This document shows positions 1 to 9,900 of a stretch of DNA of 64,000 nucleotides, piece after piece. Position 1 is the stretch's first letter. Each line of letters begins with the position of its first letter. The notes below the pieces were generated by a model that worked only from the letters and a program-made list of their open reading frames with translations, ran no database searches and was not told where the DNA came from. The stretch is from Pseudomonas luteola NBRC 103146. GTDB taxonomy: Bacteria; Pseudomonadota; Gammaproteobacteria; Pseudomonadales; Pseudomonadaceae. The stretch spans positions 62,001 through 126,000 of the forward strand of contig NZ_BDAE01000012.1 of the NCBI RefSeq assembly GCF_002091675.1, given 5' to 3'. Made by a program: the position numbers and the translations under genes.

Positions 1-118
1 CTTGGGTATACGGCATAGCGTGTCCTTATTTAAGTAACCCTCTTTCTGAGTCTAGCTGCCCTGCTTCAAAAAGCCTGCCTGAGAAAATGTTTCACTTTAA
101 ATCACATGCGGTGTGCCG

Positions 119-193
119 TTATCCGCTTATGGCCATATACAACACCAGCGCTGAAGCCATAACGTAAACCGCACTATGCAAAAAGGTGTTCAT
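119..193 (-). CDS. tiny predicted membrane peptide (24 aa)
   Basis: A 24-codon ORF that reads as one short hydrophobic segment (MNTFLHSAVYVMASALVL and a few more residues), long enough for a single membrane helix. A good ribosome binding site, GAGGGA, lies 8 bases before the ATG. It is divergent from the LysR gene that begins about 110 bases to the right. I do not recognise a family. The case rests only on the Shine-Dalgarno site and the hydrophobic composition, so it may not be translated. Confidence 0.35.
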   Translation of the reverse strand: MNTFLHSAVYVMASALVLYMAISG

Positions 194-300
194 GATGCGC
201 TTCCCTCACGTTTAATGACAGGAAGGAGCCTAATAGTCATCCAGATCTGGAAAAAGCCAGTACACTAGGAATGACTGTCAACCAGGAAGAGACTCAGGCC

Positions 301-1179
301 ATGCAATTCGAGGATTTAAGGCTGTTTGTAACTACGATCAACGAGCAGAGCTTTACCGCTGCGGCAGAAAAACTGGGGCTTTCCAAACAGTACGTCAGCC
401 GAAGAACCATGGCGCTGGAAGAAGAACTTGGTGTACGCCTGCTCAACCGGACGACACGTAGCCTGAAACCTACCGACCTGGGTATGACCCTCTACGAACG
501 GGCCGTTCGGATTCTGGATGAAGTCAACGAAACGCAGGAGTTAGTATCCAGCCAGGGCGTGAACGTTCGCGGAACTTTACGTGTTTCGGCCCCAATGACA
601 TTTGGTACGCTGCATGTCAGCCCGCTGTTGCCCAGGTTCATGCAGGAAAACCCGTTGATCAGTCTGGAGCTGGATCTCAATGACCGATCAGTAGACCTGG
701 TGGCTGAGGGATATGACATGGCGATCCGTGGCGGGATACTGGAGGATTCTACACTTATCGCCAAGCGTCTGATGGACATTCCAATGACGGCCTGCGCAAG
801 CCCGGCGTACCTGGAGCGCCACTCAACCCCCGAAACGCCAGATGACTTGCGTCACCATGAATGTTTGCTCTACGGGCACGTGAAAAGTGTAGAGTGGAAA
901 TTTCAAACCCAGGGCCAGCTCGTATGCGTACCCGTGAAAGGCAAGCTGCGCACCAATAATGGTGAAGTTGTCCGGGACGCGGCGGTAGCCGGTCTTGGCA
1001 TTGCCTATCTGCCGGTTTTCATTGTCAGTGATGCGCTCAACGATGGGCGTTTACAGCCGGTCCTGCAGGCGCACCAGCCACCCACTTCAGCCTTTTATGC
1101 GGTCTATCCTCAGCATCGTCAATCATCCAGAGCCGTGCAGACATTCGCCACCTTTCTCAAGGACCATCTGGCGGTGTAG
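301..1179 (+). CDS. LysR-family transcriptional regulator
   Basis: Typical LysR regulator of 292 residues: an N-terminal winged helix-turn-helix (about residues 5-63, with FTAAAEKLGLSKQYVSRR as the recognition region) and a LysR substrate-binding domain with RVSAPMTFG and the GLGIAYLP loop near the end. It belongs to the large CrgA-like group. The start was set at the second in-frame ATG because the protein then begins MQFEDLRLF, as relatives do, and AGGAAGAG stands about ten bases upstream; an ATG at 271 would add ten residues but has no room for a ribosome binding site. The target is unknown. It is transcribed toward an AraC gene on the other strand. Confidence 0.9.
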   Translation: MQFEDLRLFVTTINEQSFTAAAEKLGLSKQYVSRRTMALEEELGVRLLNRTTRSLKPTDLGMTLYERAVRILDEVNETQELVSSQGVNVRGTLRVSAPMTFGTLHVSPLLPRFMQENPLISLELDLNDRSVDLVAEGYDMAIRGGILEDSTLIAKRLMDIPMTACASPAYLERHSTPETPDDLRHHECLLYGHVKSVEWKFQTQGQLVCVPVKGKLRTNNGEVVRDAAVAGLGIAYLPVFIVSDALNDGRLQPVLQAHQPPTSAFYAVYPQHRQSSRAVQTFATFLKDHLAV

Positions 1180-1203
1180 GTATGCCCATAGTCCGCGAAA
1201 CCC

Positions 1204-1779
1204 TCAGGCTTGCCGCATGACCTGCTGGTCTCCCGAGCGACGCCAGTTGAGCGGTGTGCATCCTACCGTCTTTGTGAATACACGGGTGAAGTGTGATTGA
1301 TCTGAAAAACCACATTCCGCACCGATCTGGCTTATCGGCAAACACGTGTTTAGAAGCATCCGCTTGGCCTTGGCAATTCGTAACTGCTGATACCAGTCAC
1401 GTGGCGAAACGCCTGTGTTTTTCTTGAAGGCTCGGGAAAAATGGCTTCTTGACAACGAGCAGGCACTGGCGATCCCGGACACTGACAGCCCATCGTCCAG
1501 TTGTTCCATCATCAGACGCTTGGCCAGCTGTTCCTGCCAACGAGACAAGGCAATCCGATCCTCACTCGGTAGAGTCACCTGTACAGTCTCTGGCAAAAGG
1601 TGAGCCTGTAGTTCATCTATCAAGGTACGACTGATCGGACCCGCCATATCTTGAACGTTATCCAGCGTTTCGAGCAGGCGTCGCACAAATACCTGTGCAG
1701 CGTTGGTAACGCTTGACTCAGGTTCTTCAGCCGTAGCTGCAGATAAGTGGTTCGATGAGATGAAATCCAGCGAGGCCAT
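1204..1779 (-). CDS. AraC-family transcriptional regulator
   Basis: A 191-residue regulator with a C-terminal AraC/XylS DNA-binding domain (about residues 82-185): two helix-turn-helix motifs, the first around SVSGIASACSLSRSHFSRAF and the second around ISQIGAECGFSDQSHFTRVF. The N-terminal 80 residues are short and do not look like a cupin sensor, so this is one of the small AraC proteins. It is convergent with the LysR gene (24-base gap). A ligand or target cannot be read from the sequence. Confidence 0.88.
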   Translation of the reverse strand: MASLDFISSNHLSAATAEEPESSVTNAAQVFVRRLLETLDNVQDMAGPISRTLIDELQAHLLPETVQVTLPSEDRIALSRWQEQLAKRLMMEQLDDGLSVSGIASACSLSRSHFSRAFKKNTGVSPRDWYQQLRIAKAKRMLLNTCLPISQIGAECGFSDQSHFTRVFTKTVGCTPLNWRRSGDQQVMRQA

Positions 1780-1933
1780 TCCAACACTCCTTGAAGCAGT
1801 AAGGTTGGAGTCCAGTATTGGCTTTAGGCACCCTTAAGGTCCTTGTCTGAAGTTGAAGCGTTCTTAAACGAAAATACCTGCTTGTCATCAATGATTAACA
1901 TGTGATCGCAACGCCTTTATCTCAGGCGAAACG

Positions 1934-1970
1934 AAAAAGGCCGGCTCCCCAGAGGGAGTCGGCCTAAAAG
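1934..1970 (-). terminator. Rho-independent terminator of the EF-G gene
   Basis: On the minus strand a 10-bp G+C-rich stem (GGCCGACTCC pairing with GGAGCCGGCC, one G-T pair) with a short loop is followed by TTTTTCGT. It lies 36 bases beyond the EF-G stop codon. Confidence 0.8.
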
Positions 1971-2005
1971 TACTAGCGGTGCTTGGAAAAGATCTGAACC
2001 GATCC

Positions 2006-4105
2006 TTAAGATTTCTTAATCAACGCGTCGACAATATTTCTGGGTGCCTCTGCATAGCGCGAGAATTCCATCGAGTAGCTGGCACGACCCTGTGACATCG
2101 AACGTACATCAGTCGCGTAGCCAAACATCTCGCCCAGCGGAACCTCGGCCCGAACCACCTTGCCGGAAAGGGTATCTTCCATGCCTTGAATCAGGCCACG
2201 CCGACGGTTGAGGTCTCCCATTACATCACCCATATAGTCTTCAGGTGTCACCACCTCGACCTTCATGATGGGCTCGAGCAGTACCGCGCCCCCTTTCTGG
2301 GACAACTGCTTGGTTGCCATCGAGGCGGCAATCTTGAATGCCATCTCGTTGGAGTCCACATCATGGTAAGAGCCGTCGAAGACCGTGGCCTTGAGACCTA
2401 GCAAGGGATATCCGGCAAGCACACCATTCTTCATCTGCTCTTCGATACCCTTTTGAATGGCCGGGATATATTCCTTGGGAATCACGCCACCCACGACCTC
2501 ACTGGTAAACACTAGACCCTCCTCGCCTTCATCAATGGGTGCAAATCGAATCCAGCAATGACCGAACTGCCCACGACCACCCGACTGGCGAACAAACTTG
2601 CCTTCGATTTCGCAGGTGTTGCGTATGGTCTCGCGATAGGCCACCTGAGGTTTACCAATATTCGCTTCGACGTTGAATTCACGCCGCATGCGGTCGATGA
2701 GGATATCGAGGTGCAACTCGCCCATCCCAGAGATGATGGTCTGCCCGGTTTCCTCGTCCGTCTTGACGCGGAAAGAGGGGTCTTCCTGGGCCAGTTTGCC
2801 CAGGGCAATCCCCATCTTTTCTTGGTCAGCCTTGGTCTTGGGCTCAACCGCTACCGAAATCACCGGCTCGGGGAAATCCATACGTTCCAGGATGATCGGC
2901 TTTTCAACCGAACACAGAGTGTCGCCGGTCGTCACATCCTTCATACCGATCAAGGCTGCAATGTCGCCTGCACGCACCTCCTTGATCTCTTCCCGGGTGT
3001 TGGCGTGCATCTGCACCATACGGCCGACGCGCTCCTTCTTGCCTTTTACCGAGTTGAGCACTGAGTCACCTGATGAAAGCACGCCCGAATACACCCGTGC
3101 AAAAGTCAGGGTGCCCACGAAGGGATCCGTGGCGATCTTGAACGCCAGTGCCGAGAAAGGCTCGTTATCGTCGGCATGGCGTTCGTCAGTCCGCTCGGCA
3201 TCGTCAGGATGCACGCCTTTGATGGCGGGAATCTCGGTAGGTGACGGCAGGTAATCGATGACCGCATCGAGTACCAAGGGTACACCCTTGTTCTTGAAGG
3301 ATGAGCCACATACAGCCGGAACGACTTCACCCGCCAGTGTCCTCAGCCGCAGACCCGTGCGGATTTCATCGTTGGTCAGGGGCTCCCCTTCCAGGTATTT
3401 GCTCATGAAGTCTTCATTGGCTTCGGCAGCAGCTTCGACCATGCGCTCGCGCCACTCCTCGGCCTCAGCCTGCAGCTTGGCAGGAATGTCCTCTTCACGA
3501 TAGGTCATCCCCTGATCATCATCATTCCAGTAGATGGCCTTCATCTTCAGCAGATCGATCTGGCCGACAAAGTTCTCTTCACGGCCAATCGGCAGCTGAA
3601 TCGGAACTGGAGTATGACCCAGGCGTTTCTTGATCTGGTCAACGACGCGCAGGAAGTCCGCTCCCGCACGGTCCATCTTGTTCACATACGCAATACGAGG
3701 CACATGGTATTTGTCTGCCTGACGCCAGACCGTCTCGGATTGAGGTTCTACACCATCCGCACCGCTGAACACCACGACCGCGCCATCGAGTACCCGCAGC
3801 GAGCGCTCCACCTCAATGGTGAAGTCCACGTGTCCAGGCGTATCGATGATGTTGATCCGGTATTTGTCGAACTGCTTGGTCGAGCCAGACCAGAATGCAG
3901 TAGTCGCCGCGGACGTAATGGTGATGCCGCGCTCCTGCTCCTGCACCATCCAGTCCATGGTCGCGGCGCCGTCATGCACCTCGCCCATTTTATGGTTCAC
4001 GCCAGTATAGAAAAGGATTCGCTCGGTTGTGGTGGTTTTACCAGCATCCACGTGAGCGACGATGCCGATGTTGCGATAGCGGTCGATAGAGGTCGTTCGG
4101 GCCAT
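2006..4105 (-). CDS. fusA: elongation factor G (stand-alone copy)
   Basis: Translation elongation factor G, 699 residues, the GTPase that drives ribosomal translocation and, with RRF, ribosome recycling. The G1 loop AHVDAGKTT is at residues 17-25, the G3 DTPGH near 90 and NKMD near 143, followed by the beta-barrel and ribosomal domains III-V; the length is full. A clear ribosome binding site (AGGAGA) precedes the ATG. The gene stands alone between an AraC regulator and a pirin, with no rpsL, rpsG or tuf beside it, and has its own terminator, so it is probably a second EF-G copy rather than the str-operon one. Whether it is specialised for elongation, recycling or fusidic acid tolerance cannot be told. 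Confidence 0.96.
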   Translation of the reverse strand: MARTTSIDRYRNIGIVAHVDAGKTTTTERILFYTGVNHKMGEVHDGAATMDWMVQEQERGITITSAATTAFWSGSTKQFDKYRINIIDTPGHVDFTIEVERSLRVLDGAVVVFSGADGVEPQSETVWRQADKYHVPRIAYVNKMDRAGADFLRVVDQIKKRLGHTPVPIQLPIGREENFVGQIDLLKMKAIYWNDDDQGMTYREEDIPAKLQAEAEEWRERMVEAAAEANEDFMSKYLEGEPLTNDEIRTGLRLRTLAGEVVPAVCGSSFKNKGVPLVLDAVIDYLPSPTEIPAIKGVHPDDAERTDERHADDNEPFSALAFKIATDPFVGTLTFARVYSGVLSSGDSVLNSVKGKKERVGRMVQMHANTREEIKEVRAGDIAALIGMKDVTTGDTLCSVEKPIILERMDFPEPVISVAVEPKTKADQEKMGIALGKLAQEDPSFRVKTDEETGQTIISGMGELHLDILIDRMRREFNVEANIGKPQVAYRETIRNTCEIEGKFVRQSGGRGQFGHCWIRFAPIDEGEEGLVFTSEVVGGVIPKEYIPAIQKGIEEQMKNGVLAGYPLLGLKATVFDGSYHDVDSNEMAFKIAASMATKQLSQKGGAVLLEPIMKVEVVTPEDYMGDVMGDLNRRRGLIQGMEDTLSGKVVRAEVPLGEMFGYATDVRSMSQGRASYSMEFSRYAEAPRNIVDALIKKS

Positions 4106-4386
4106 AGAAGATTCTCCTAGAAACCAGCATGGGTCAGCCGGCAGACAGGCGATACGGATATCCGCCCGGGTTGCAATAACAATAGACTGACTTACGAGGC
4201 TTGTATTGAACGTTTGTGCGTATCGCTAAAGGGAGCCTGTCTAATTGAGCAGACTCGTCTTACTGTCAACCAGATGGAGACTTTTTTACGCATTTCAAGT
4301 GGTTTATCACCCCACTTGATCGCTTTACTCTTGGTCGCATACCGATACAGGTAACAACATACTGTTGATTGACCAGGAGACCGAAT

Positions 4387-5109
4387 ATGTTAGCCCTTCG
4401 CAAAGCAACCGAACGTGGATTTGCCAACCATGGCTGGCTCAAGTCTTTCCACACCTTTTCCTTTGCCAATTACCGCAACCCACAAGAACAAGGGTTTTCG
4501 GATCTGTTGGTCATCAATGATGACCGTGTCGCTCAGGGGCGAGGGTTTGGCACTCATCCCCATCGGGACATGGAGATTTTCTCCTATGTACTGGAAGGTG
4601 CGCTTGAGCACAAGGATACCCTGGGTACAGGGTCCGTCATTCGTCCGGGCGACGTGCAGCTCATGAGCGCCGGGACGGGAGTAGCCCACAGTGAATACAA
4701 CCACTCTCAGAGCGATCCCGTACACTTTTTGCAGATCTGGATTGTGCCCAACGCTCGAGGTGCTGAGCCTCGCTACCAGCAAACGCACTTCAGCGCGGAT
4801 AGCAAACGTGGTCAGTTGCGCCTGATCCTTTCACCTACAGGTGAGCAGGGCTCGCTGGAAATCCGTCAGGATGCTCGGGTCTATGCGGGTTTGTTCGATG
4901 GTGAAGAGCAGGCAACACTGAACCTGGGGCCAGATCGCTACGCCTATGTGCATGTCGCCCAGGGGCAGATCGAGCTCAATGGCCAGACATTGACGGAGGG
5001 AGACGGTGTGCGTGTGCGTAACGAGCAGGTGCTTACGCTAGCCAAGGGCAAGCAGGCCGAGGTCATCGTTTTTGACCTGCGCCCCAATGAGCTGCCCATG
5101 ATGCCATGA
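4387..5109 (+). CDS. pirin family protein
   Basis: Pirin-type bicupin of 240 residues. The metal ligands of the family are all present: His57 and His59 (HPHR), His101 and Glu103 (HSEYN). Bacterial pirins of the YhaK/YhhW type have quercetinase-like activity or bind partner proteins, so the cellular role is uncertain. The start is the ATG preceded by AGGAGA; a TTG 18 bases upstream is less likely. It is divergent from the EF-G gene and is followed by its own hairpin. Confidence 0.92.
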   Translation: MLALRKATERGFANHGWLKSFHTFSFANYRNPQEQGFSDLLVINDDRVAQGRGFGTHPHRDMEIFSYVLEGALEHKDTLGTGSVIRPGDVQLMSAGTGVAHSEYNHSQSDPVHFLQIWIVPNARGAEPRYQQTHFSADSKRGQLRLILSPTGEQGSLEIRQDARVYAGLFDGEEQATLNLGPDRYAYVHVAQGQIELNGQTLTEGDGVRVRNEQVLTLAKGKQAEVIVFDLRPNELPMMP

Positions 5110-5116
5110 TTGACGA

Positions 5117-5138
5117 GGGCCTCGAGTAGTCGAGGCCC
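5117..5138 (+). terminator. hairpin after the pirin gene
   Basis: Perfect 9-bp inverted repeat (GGGCCTCGA / TCGAGGCCC, 4-base loop) seven bases after the pirin stop codon. There is no following T tract, so termination is inferred from stem strength and position. Confidence 0.6.
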
Positions 5139-5140
5139 TA

Positions 5141-5329
5141 TCAGCCTCCGCTGTCGCTAACCGTAAACACAGTGTTTACGCCCCGCCTAGACATAAATGC
5201 TTCCGTCATGGGATGAATAACGGAGCGACAGATACCCACTTCCACTTCATCCCGCTGCTCCTGGAAGAAAAGAACGCGTCGAAGAGAGGATCGCAGCCAT
5301 AGTTTCAACGCGCTTTTTCTTTTCTCCAC
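5141..5329 (-). CDS. hypothetical small basic protein (62 aa)
   Basis: Possible 62-residue protein beginning at GTG, with a basic N-terminal half (MEKRKSALKLWLRSSLRRVL). No family is recognised and no strong ribosome binding site is visible. It is the only open frame of note in the 410-base gap between the pirin gene and the efflux operon terminator, and it covers a 19-bp palindrome. It may be chance. Confidence 0.3.
   Translation of the reverse strand: MEKRKSALKLWLRSSLRRVLFFQEQRDEVEVGICRSVIHPMTEAFMSRRGVNTVFTVSDSGG
5162..5180. promoter_or_regulatory. 19-bp palindrome, operator-like
   Basis: CGTAAACACAGTGTTTACG: 9-bp arms around one central base. It looks like a dimeric repressor site, but no regulator gene is adjacent. 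It could also be part of a small ORF reading on the minus strand. Confidence 0.3.
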
Positions 5330-5473
5330 GCGTAGTCACTCTGATCCCTCAACAGTACGAGCCCTCACATTTACAAGATCCATATCGCCTCGTCCGTAAT
5401 AGGACTCCAGCGATGGATACTACTGTTGCTGCACGACAGGAGACCCGATCGATTCAGCCGATGGTCTGGCCTA

Positions 5474-5498
5474 TAAAAAAGGCGCCACGTAGGCGCCT
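5474..5498 (-). terminator. terminator of the RND efflux operon
   Basis: On the minus strand a GGCGCC/GGCGCC stem (closed by an extra A-T pair) with loop TACGT is followed by TTTTTTATA. It lies about 50 bases past the stop codon of the outer-membrane factor gene, the last gene of the operon. Confidence 0.75.
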
Positions 5499-5502
5499 GA
5501 GG

Positions 5503-5539
5503 GCATGTCTTCCATCCAAAGGAGCATCAGAAGACATGC
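5503..5539. repeat. perfect 10-bp inverted repeat
   Basis: GCATGTCTTC and GAAGACATGC are separated by 17 bases, between the stop codon of the outer-membrane factor gene and the operon terminator. It would form a 3'-end stem in the efflux mRNA. The role is unknown. Confidence 0.5.
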
Positions 5540-5549
5540 ATAACCTTAA

Positions 5550-6977
5550 TTAAGGACGGTCTCGGCTCCAACCTCCGCCAAGGCTCTTGAACAGATTGAT
5601 CTGTGACAAGGCCAGCTGAAGCCTGGCGTCTATGAGGGTATTTTCAGCCTGATACAGCGTGCGCTGACTATCCAGTTGCGTCAGGTACTCATCGAGCCCC
5701 TGCTGATACCGTTGCTGTGCAAGGACAAGGCCTCGGGCAGCGCTATCACGAAGCCGCTTTTGAGCGTCGAGCTGACGCTGAAGTGGTTGACGCGCAACCA
5801 GCTCATCGGACACCTCTTTGAAAGCGGTCTGTATGGATTTTTCATATTCCGCCACACTGATCTCTTTGCGCAGTGTCGCGACCTCAAGCTGTGCGCGGTT
5901 ACGACCGCCTGTGAAAATTGGCAGGTTGATCTGAGGCGTAAAACTCCATGAGCGATTACCGCCGTTGAACAGGTCTGAAAGTTCTGCGCTGCTAAAACCA
6001 GTATTGCCCGTAAGACTGATGCTTGGAAAGAACGCGGCGCGCGCAGCTCCGATAGTGGCGTAATTGGCTTTCAGCCGGGCTTCGGCAGCCTGTATATCCG
6101 GTCGGCGGGTCAGCAGATCTGCTGGAAGCCCGGTGGGTAAGGGCTTGTCCAACCCTTGCCTTTCCAGCGAAAGGGCGGGAGGCAGATCATGAGGCAATGG
6201 CTGACCGAGCAGGAGGGCCATCGCATTGTCCGCCTGTCTTATACTACGCTCCAGTGCAGCAAGATCACTGGCAGTTGTCTCTAGCAGTGTCTGGGCCTGA
6301 GCGATATCCAGTTCAGAACCAATCCCATAGTCGAAACGTTGATGAATCAATTCCAGACTCTGCTGACGGCTCTCATAGGCCTGCCGGGTTATGGCTATTC
6401 TCTCGCTCAGGGCACGCTGGTTGGTATAGGCCGTAGCGATTTCAGCGATCAGTGATAGCTCAACCGAACGTCGCGTCTGCTGCAACGCCAGATATTCACC
6501 CAACGCTGCATCTCGAAGATTGCGGACACGGCCAAATAGGTCTACTTCGTACGTGCTCAGCCCTACCCCTACGGTATACAGGTTGGTGACCTGGCTTCCA
6601 CTGCTTACGGCCTGAGCCGGTAGCCCACCGGTGTTTTCCAGCCCGAGCGCTGGGGAGTGCTGACGGGTTGCCGAGCCGCTTACGCTCACATTCGGCAACA
6701 GGTCCGCCCGCTGGATTCTGTATTGCGCCCGCGCCTCTTCAACGCGAAGCACTGCCATACGCAGGTCACGGTTCTGATTCAGCCCAATCTCGATAAGCCG
6801 ACGCAGGCGCGGATCTGTAAACAATGCCTGCCAGTCCGGAACCGTTTCAGCTGGGTTCACCGGGGCTGATACCACCGGATAGTCCGCTGGTATGGGTGCA
6901 GGGGGCTGCTCGTAGGTAGGCGCCAAAGAGCAGGCACCCAGCAGGCCGGCCAGCAGAAGAACAGGCAACTTACTCAT
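5550..6977 (-). CDS. RND efflux outer-membrane factor (OprM/NodT family lipoprotein)
   Basis: TolC-like outer-membrane channel of 475 residues. A lipoprotein signal peptide with lipobox LLGAC puts the acylated cysteine at residue 16. Two tandem outer-membrane-efflux domains follow, as in OprM, with the coiled-coil rich pattern and the PDIQAAEARLKANYATIGAA segment typical of the NodT/OprM group. It would form the exit duct of the tripartite pump with the two genes just upstream; its start overlaps the pump gene by 8 bases, which indicates translational coupling. Confidence 0.95.
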   Translation of the reverse strand: MSKLPVLLLAGLLGACSLAPTYEQPPAPIPADYPVVSAPVNPAETVPDWQALFTDPRLRRLIEIGLNQNRDLRMAVLRVEEARAQYRIQRADLLPNVSVSGSATRQHSPALGLENTGGLPAQAVSSGSQVTNLYTVGVGLSTYEVDLFGRVRNLRDAALGEYLALQQTRRSVELSLIAEIATAYTNQRALSERIAITRQAYESRQQSLELIHQRFDYGIGSELDIAQAQTLLETTASDLAALERSIRQADNAMALLLGQPLPHDLPPALSLERQGLDKPLPTGLPADLLTRRPDIQAAEARLKANYATIGAARAAFFPSISLTGNTGFSSAELSDLFNGGNRSWSFTPQINLPIFTGGRNRAQLEVATLRKEISVAEYEKSIQTAFKEVSDELVARQPLQRQLDAQKRLRDSAARGLVLAQQRYQQGLDEYLTQLDSQRTLYQAENTLIDARLQLALSQINLFKSLGGGWSRDRP

Positions 6978-9900
6978 GGCGCTGCCCTCCTCTGGCTTGC
7001 GAGCGGGTAAGGCGAGAGACCCAATGCATGACGCTCACAAAAAACACCGGAACAAAGACAACCGCGAAGGTAGCAGTCAGCATGCCACCGATCACGCTTG
7101 TGCCAATGGCCTGTTGACTGGCGGAGCTGGCACCCGTCGCAATAGCCAGGGGAACCACACCCAGGATAAATGCAAGCGAGGTCATTACGATCGGACGCAG
7201 ACGCAGACGTGCTGCCTCGACGGTGGCCTGGAATAGGCTATGGCCCTGGTCATGAAGACTCTTGGCAAACTCGATGATCAGAATCGCATTTTTTGCCGAC
7301 AGTCCAATGATGGTGATGAGCCCAACCTTGAAGAACACATCGTTTGGCATGCCTTGCAGGACGACTGCGACTACGGCACCCAGGATGCCCAGTGGTACGA
7401 CCAGCAGAACGGCTGTTGGAATCGACCAACTCTCGTAAAGCGCGGCCAGAACCAAAAAGACAATCAACAAGGACAGTCCCAGCAACAAGGGAGCTTGTGC
7501 GCCGGAGGTCTTCTCCTGAAGCGAAAGCCCTGTCCATTCCAGACCAAATCCCTGAGGCAGCTGATCGACCAGACGCTGGATTTCATCCATGGCTTCGCCT
7601 GTACTGTGTCCCGCCGAAGGCTCACCCGAAAGGCTGACCGCGGGATAGCCGTTGTAGCGGGTCAGCTGCGCCGGTCCCGTGGTCCACGTTACTTCGCAAA
7701 AGGCAGCCAGGGGCACCATCTTGCCGGACGCGTTACGCACCTCAAGCTTGAGGATATCCTCTGCCTGAAGGCGGGAATCGGCCTCGGCCTGAACAATGAC
7801 CTGCTGCATGCGGCCCAGGTTGGGGAAATCATTCACGTAGGCCGAACCCATGGCAGTCGAAAGCAGGTTGCTGATATCGGCGAACGAGACACCCAGAGCG
7901 CTCGCCTGGAGCCGATCGACTTTGACCTCTACCTGTGGCGCTTCGGCCAGCGCGGTCTCTCGTACGTTTGCCAGTAGGGCGCTTTTTGCAGCGGCAGACA
8001 GCAATGTATCCCGCGCCTTCTGCAAAGCCTCGTATCCTTTTCCGCTTCTGTCCTGTAGACGTAGCTCAAAGCCGCTGGAAGTCCCAAGCCCTTCGATTGG
8101 CGGTGGGCTGAGCGAATAGGCAATGGCATCCTGCAGTCCAGCAAATGCCATATTGGCACGCTCGGCAATGGCGTCGGCCGAATCTTCGACACGGCGTTCG
8201 GCCCAATCCTTTAATGTGGTAAATGCCAGAGCTGCATTCTGCCCGCTGCCGGAAAAGCTGAAGCCCAGCACCATGGTGGTATTGGCTACGCCAGGTTCCG
8301 TAGCATTGTGCGCTTCGATCTGCCGTGCGATTTCAATCGTGCGGTTCTGGCTGGCTCCGGGCGGCAGCTGGATATCGGTAATGGTAAAGCCCTGATCCTC
8401 GATAGGCAGAAACGAAGACGGCAGGCGAGTAAAGAGCAGCATGAGCCCTGCAAGCAGCACACCGTAGACCAGCATGTAACGACCTGTACGGCGTATGGCA
8501 TTGGCGACCCAACGCTGGTAGCCGTCCGCGGTATGATCAAACCGTCGGTTGAACCATCCAAAAAATCCTTTCTTCTCGTGATGTACACCGTGCGGTATCG
8601 GCTTGAGTAGCGTTGCGCACAGCGCAGGTGTCAAGCTCAGCGCCAGAAACGCCGACAATAGAATCGAAACCGCCATCGAGACAGAGAACTGCTGGTAAAT
8701 GATTCCGACCGAGCCCGGCATGAATGCCATCGGGATGAACACCGCCGTCAGCACCAGCGTGATTCCGATAATCGCACCGGTAATTTCTGTCATAGCTTTT
8801 CGCGTGGCATCCCGAGGCGTCAGGCCTTCGCTCGCCATGATTCGCTCGACGTTCTCAACGACAACGATAGCGTCGTCCACCAGGATACCGATCGCCAATA
8901 CCATGCCAAACATGGTGAGCACGTTGATGGAAAATCCTAGGGCCAACATGCAGGCAAATGTCCCCATCAAGGCCACAGGAACCACCAGTGCGGGTATCAG
9001 GGTATAACGGAGGTTTTGCAGAAACAGAAACATGACGGCAAAGACCAGCACCATGGCTTCGATCAAGGTATGAACCACCTTTTCGATCGAGACCTTGACG
9101 AACGGCGACGTATCGTAAGGAATGTCGTAGTTCACACCGGCCGGGAAGTAGTGTGACAGCTCTTCCATCTTGGCTTTGACCACGGTAGCCGTGCTCATCG
9201 CATTACCGCCTGGCGCTAGCTGGATAGCCACAGCGGTGGTCGGCTTGCCATTGAGGCGAGTCCCGAACTGATAGCTTTGGCTGTCCACTTCGACCCGTGC
9301 GACATCACCTACGGTAACCGTCGATCCGTCGGCGTTGGCTTTGAGTACGATGGCCGAGAATTCCTCAGGTGTAGACAGCTGCCCTTTCACCTGTACGGCT
9401 GCGGTAATTTCCTGCGTGCTGCGGGTAGGCAAGTCGCCGATACTACCGGCGGGCACTTGCACATTCTGATCGCTGATCGCCTGGCTAACATCGGCCGGCG
9501 TCAGGTTGAAAGCCACCAGTTTTTGCGGATCAATCCATATTCGCATGGCGCGCTCGGCACCAAACAGCTGGGCCTTGCCCACCCCTTCAATACGCTTGAG
9601 CTCATTAACGACGTTACGCGCCATGTAGTCGCTCAGGCCGGTTTCATCCAGGCGTCCATCGGTAGACGTCAATGTGATCAGCATCAGAAACCCGGCCGAG
9701 ACCTCTTCGATCTCCAGACCTTGCTGCGTAACCGCTCGAGGCAGTCTGGACTCGATCGTTTTCAAACGGTTCTGTATATCGACCTTGCCTAGCTCCGGAT
9801 CAGTGCCTGGTTTAAACGTAACCGTAAGCGTCGCCATTCCCTGGCTGCTGCTGGAGGAGAAATAGAGCAGGTGATTGACCCCGTTAAGCTGCTGCTCGAT

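Noticed and set aside
2558-3064. Long plus-strand frames opposite the EF-G gene
   Set aside because: They mirror the codon bias of the minus-strand EF-G gene and have no ribosome binding site or family resemblance.
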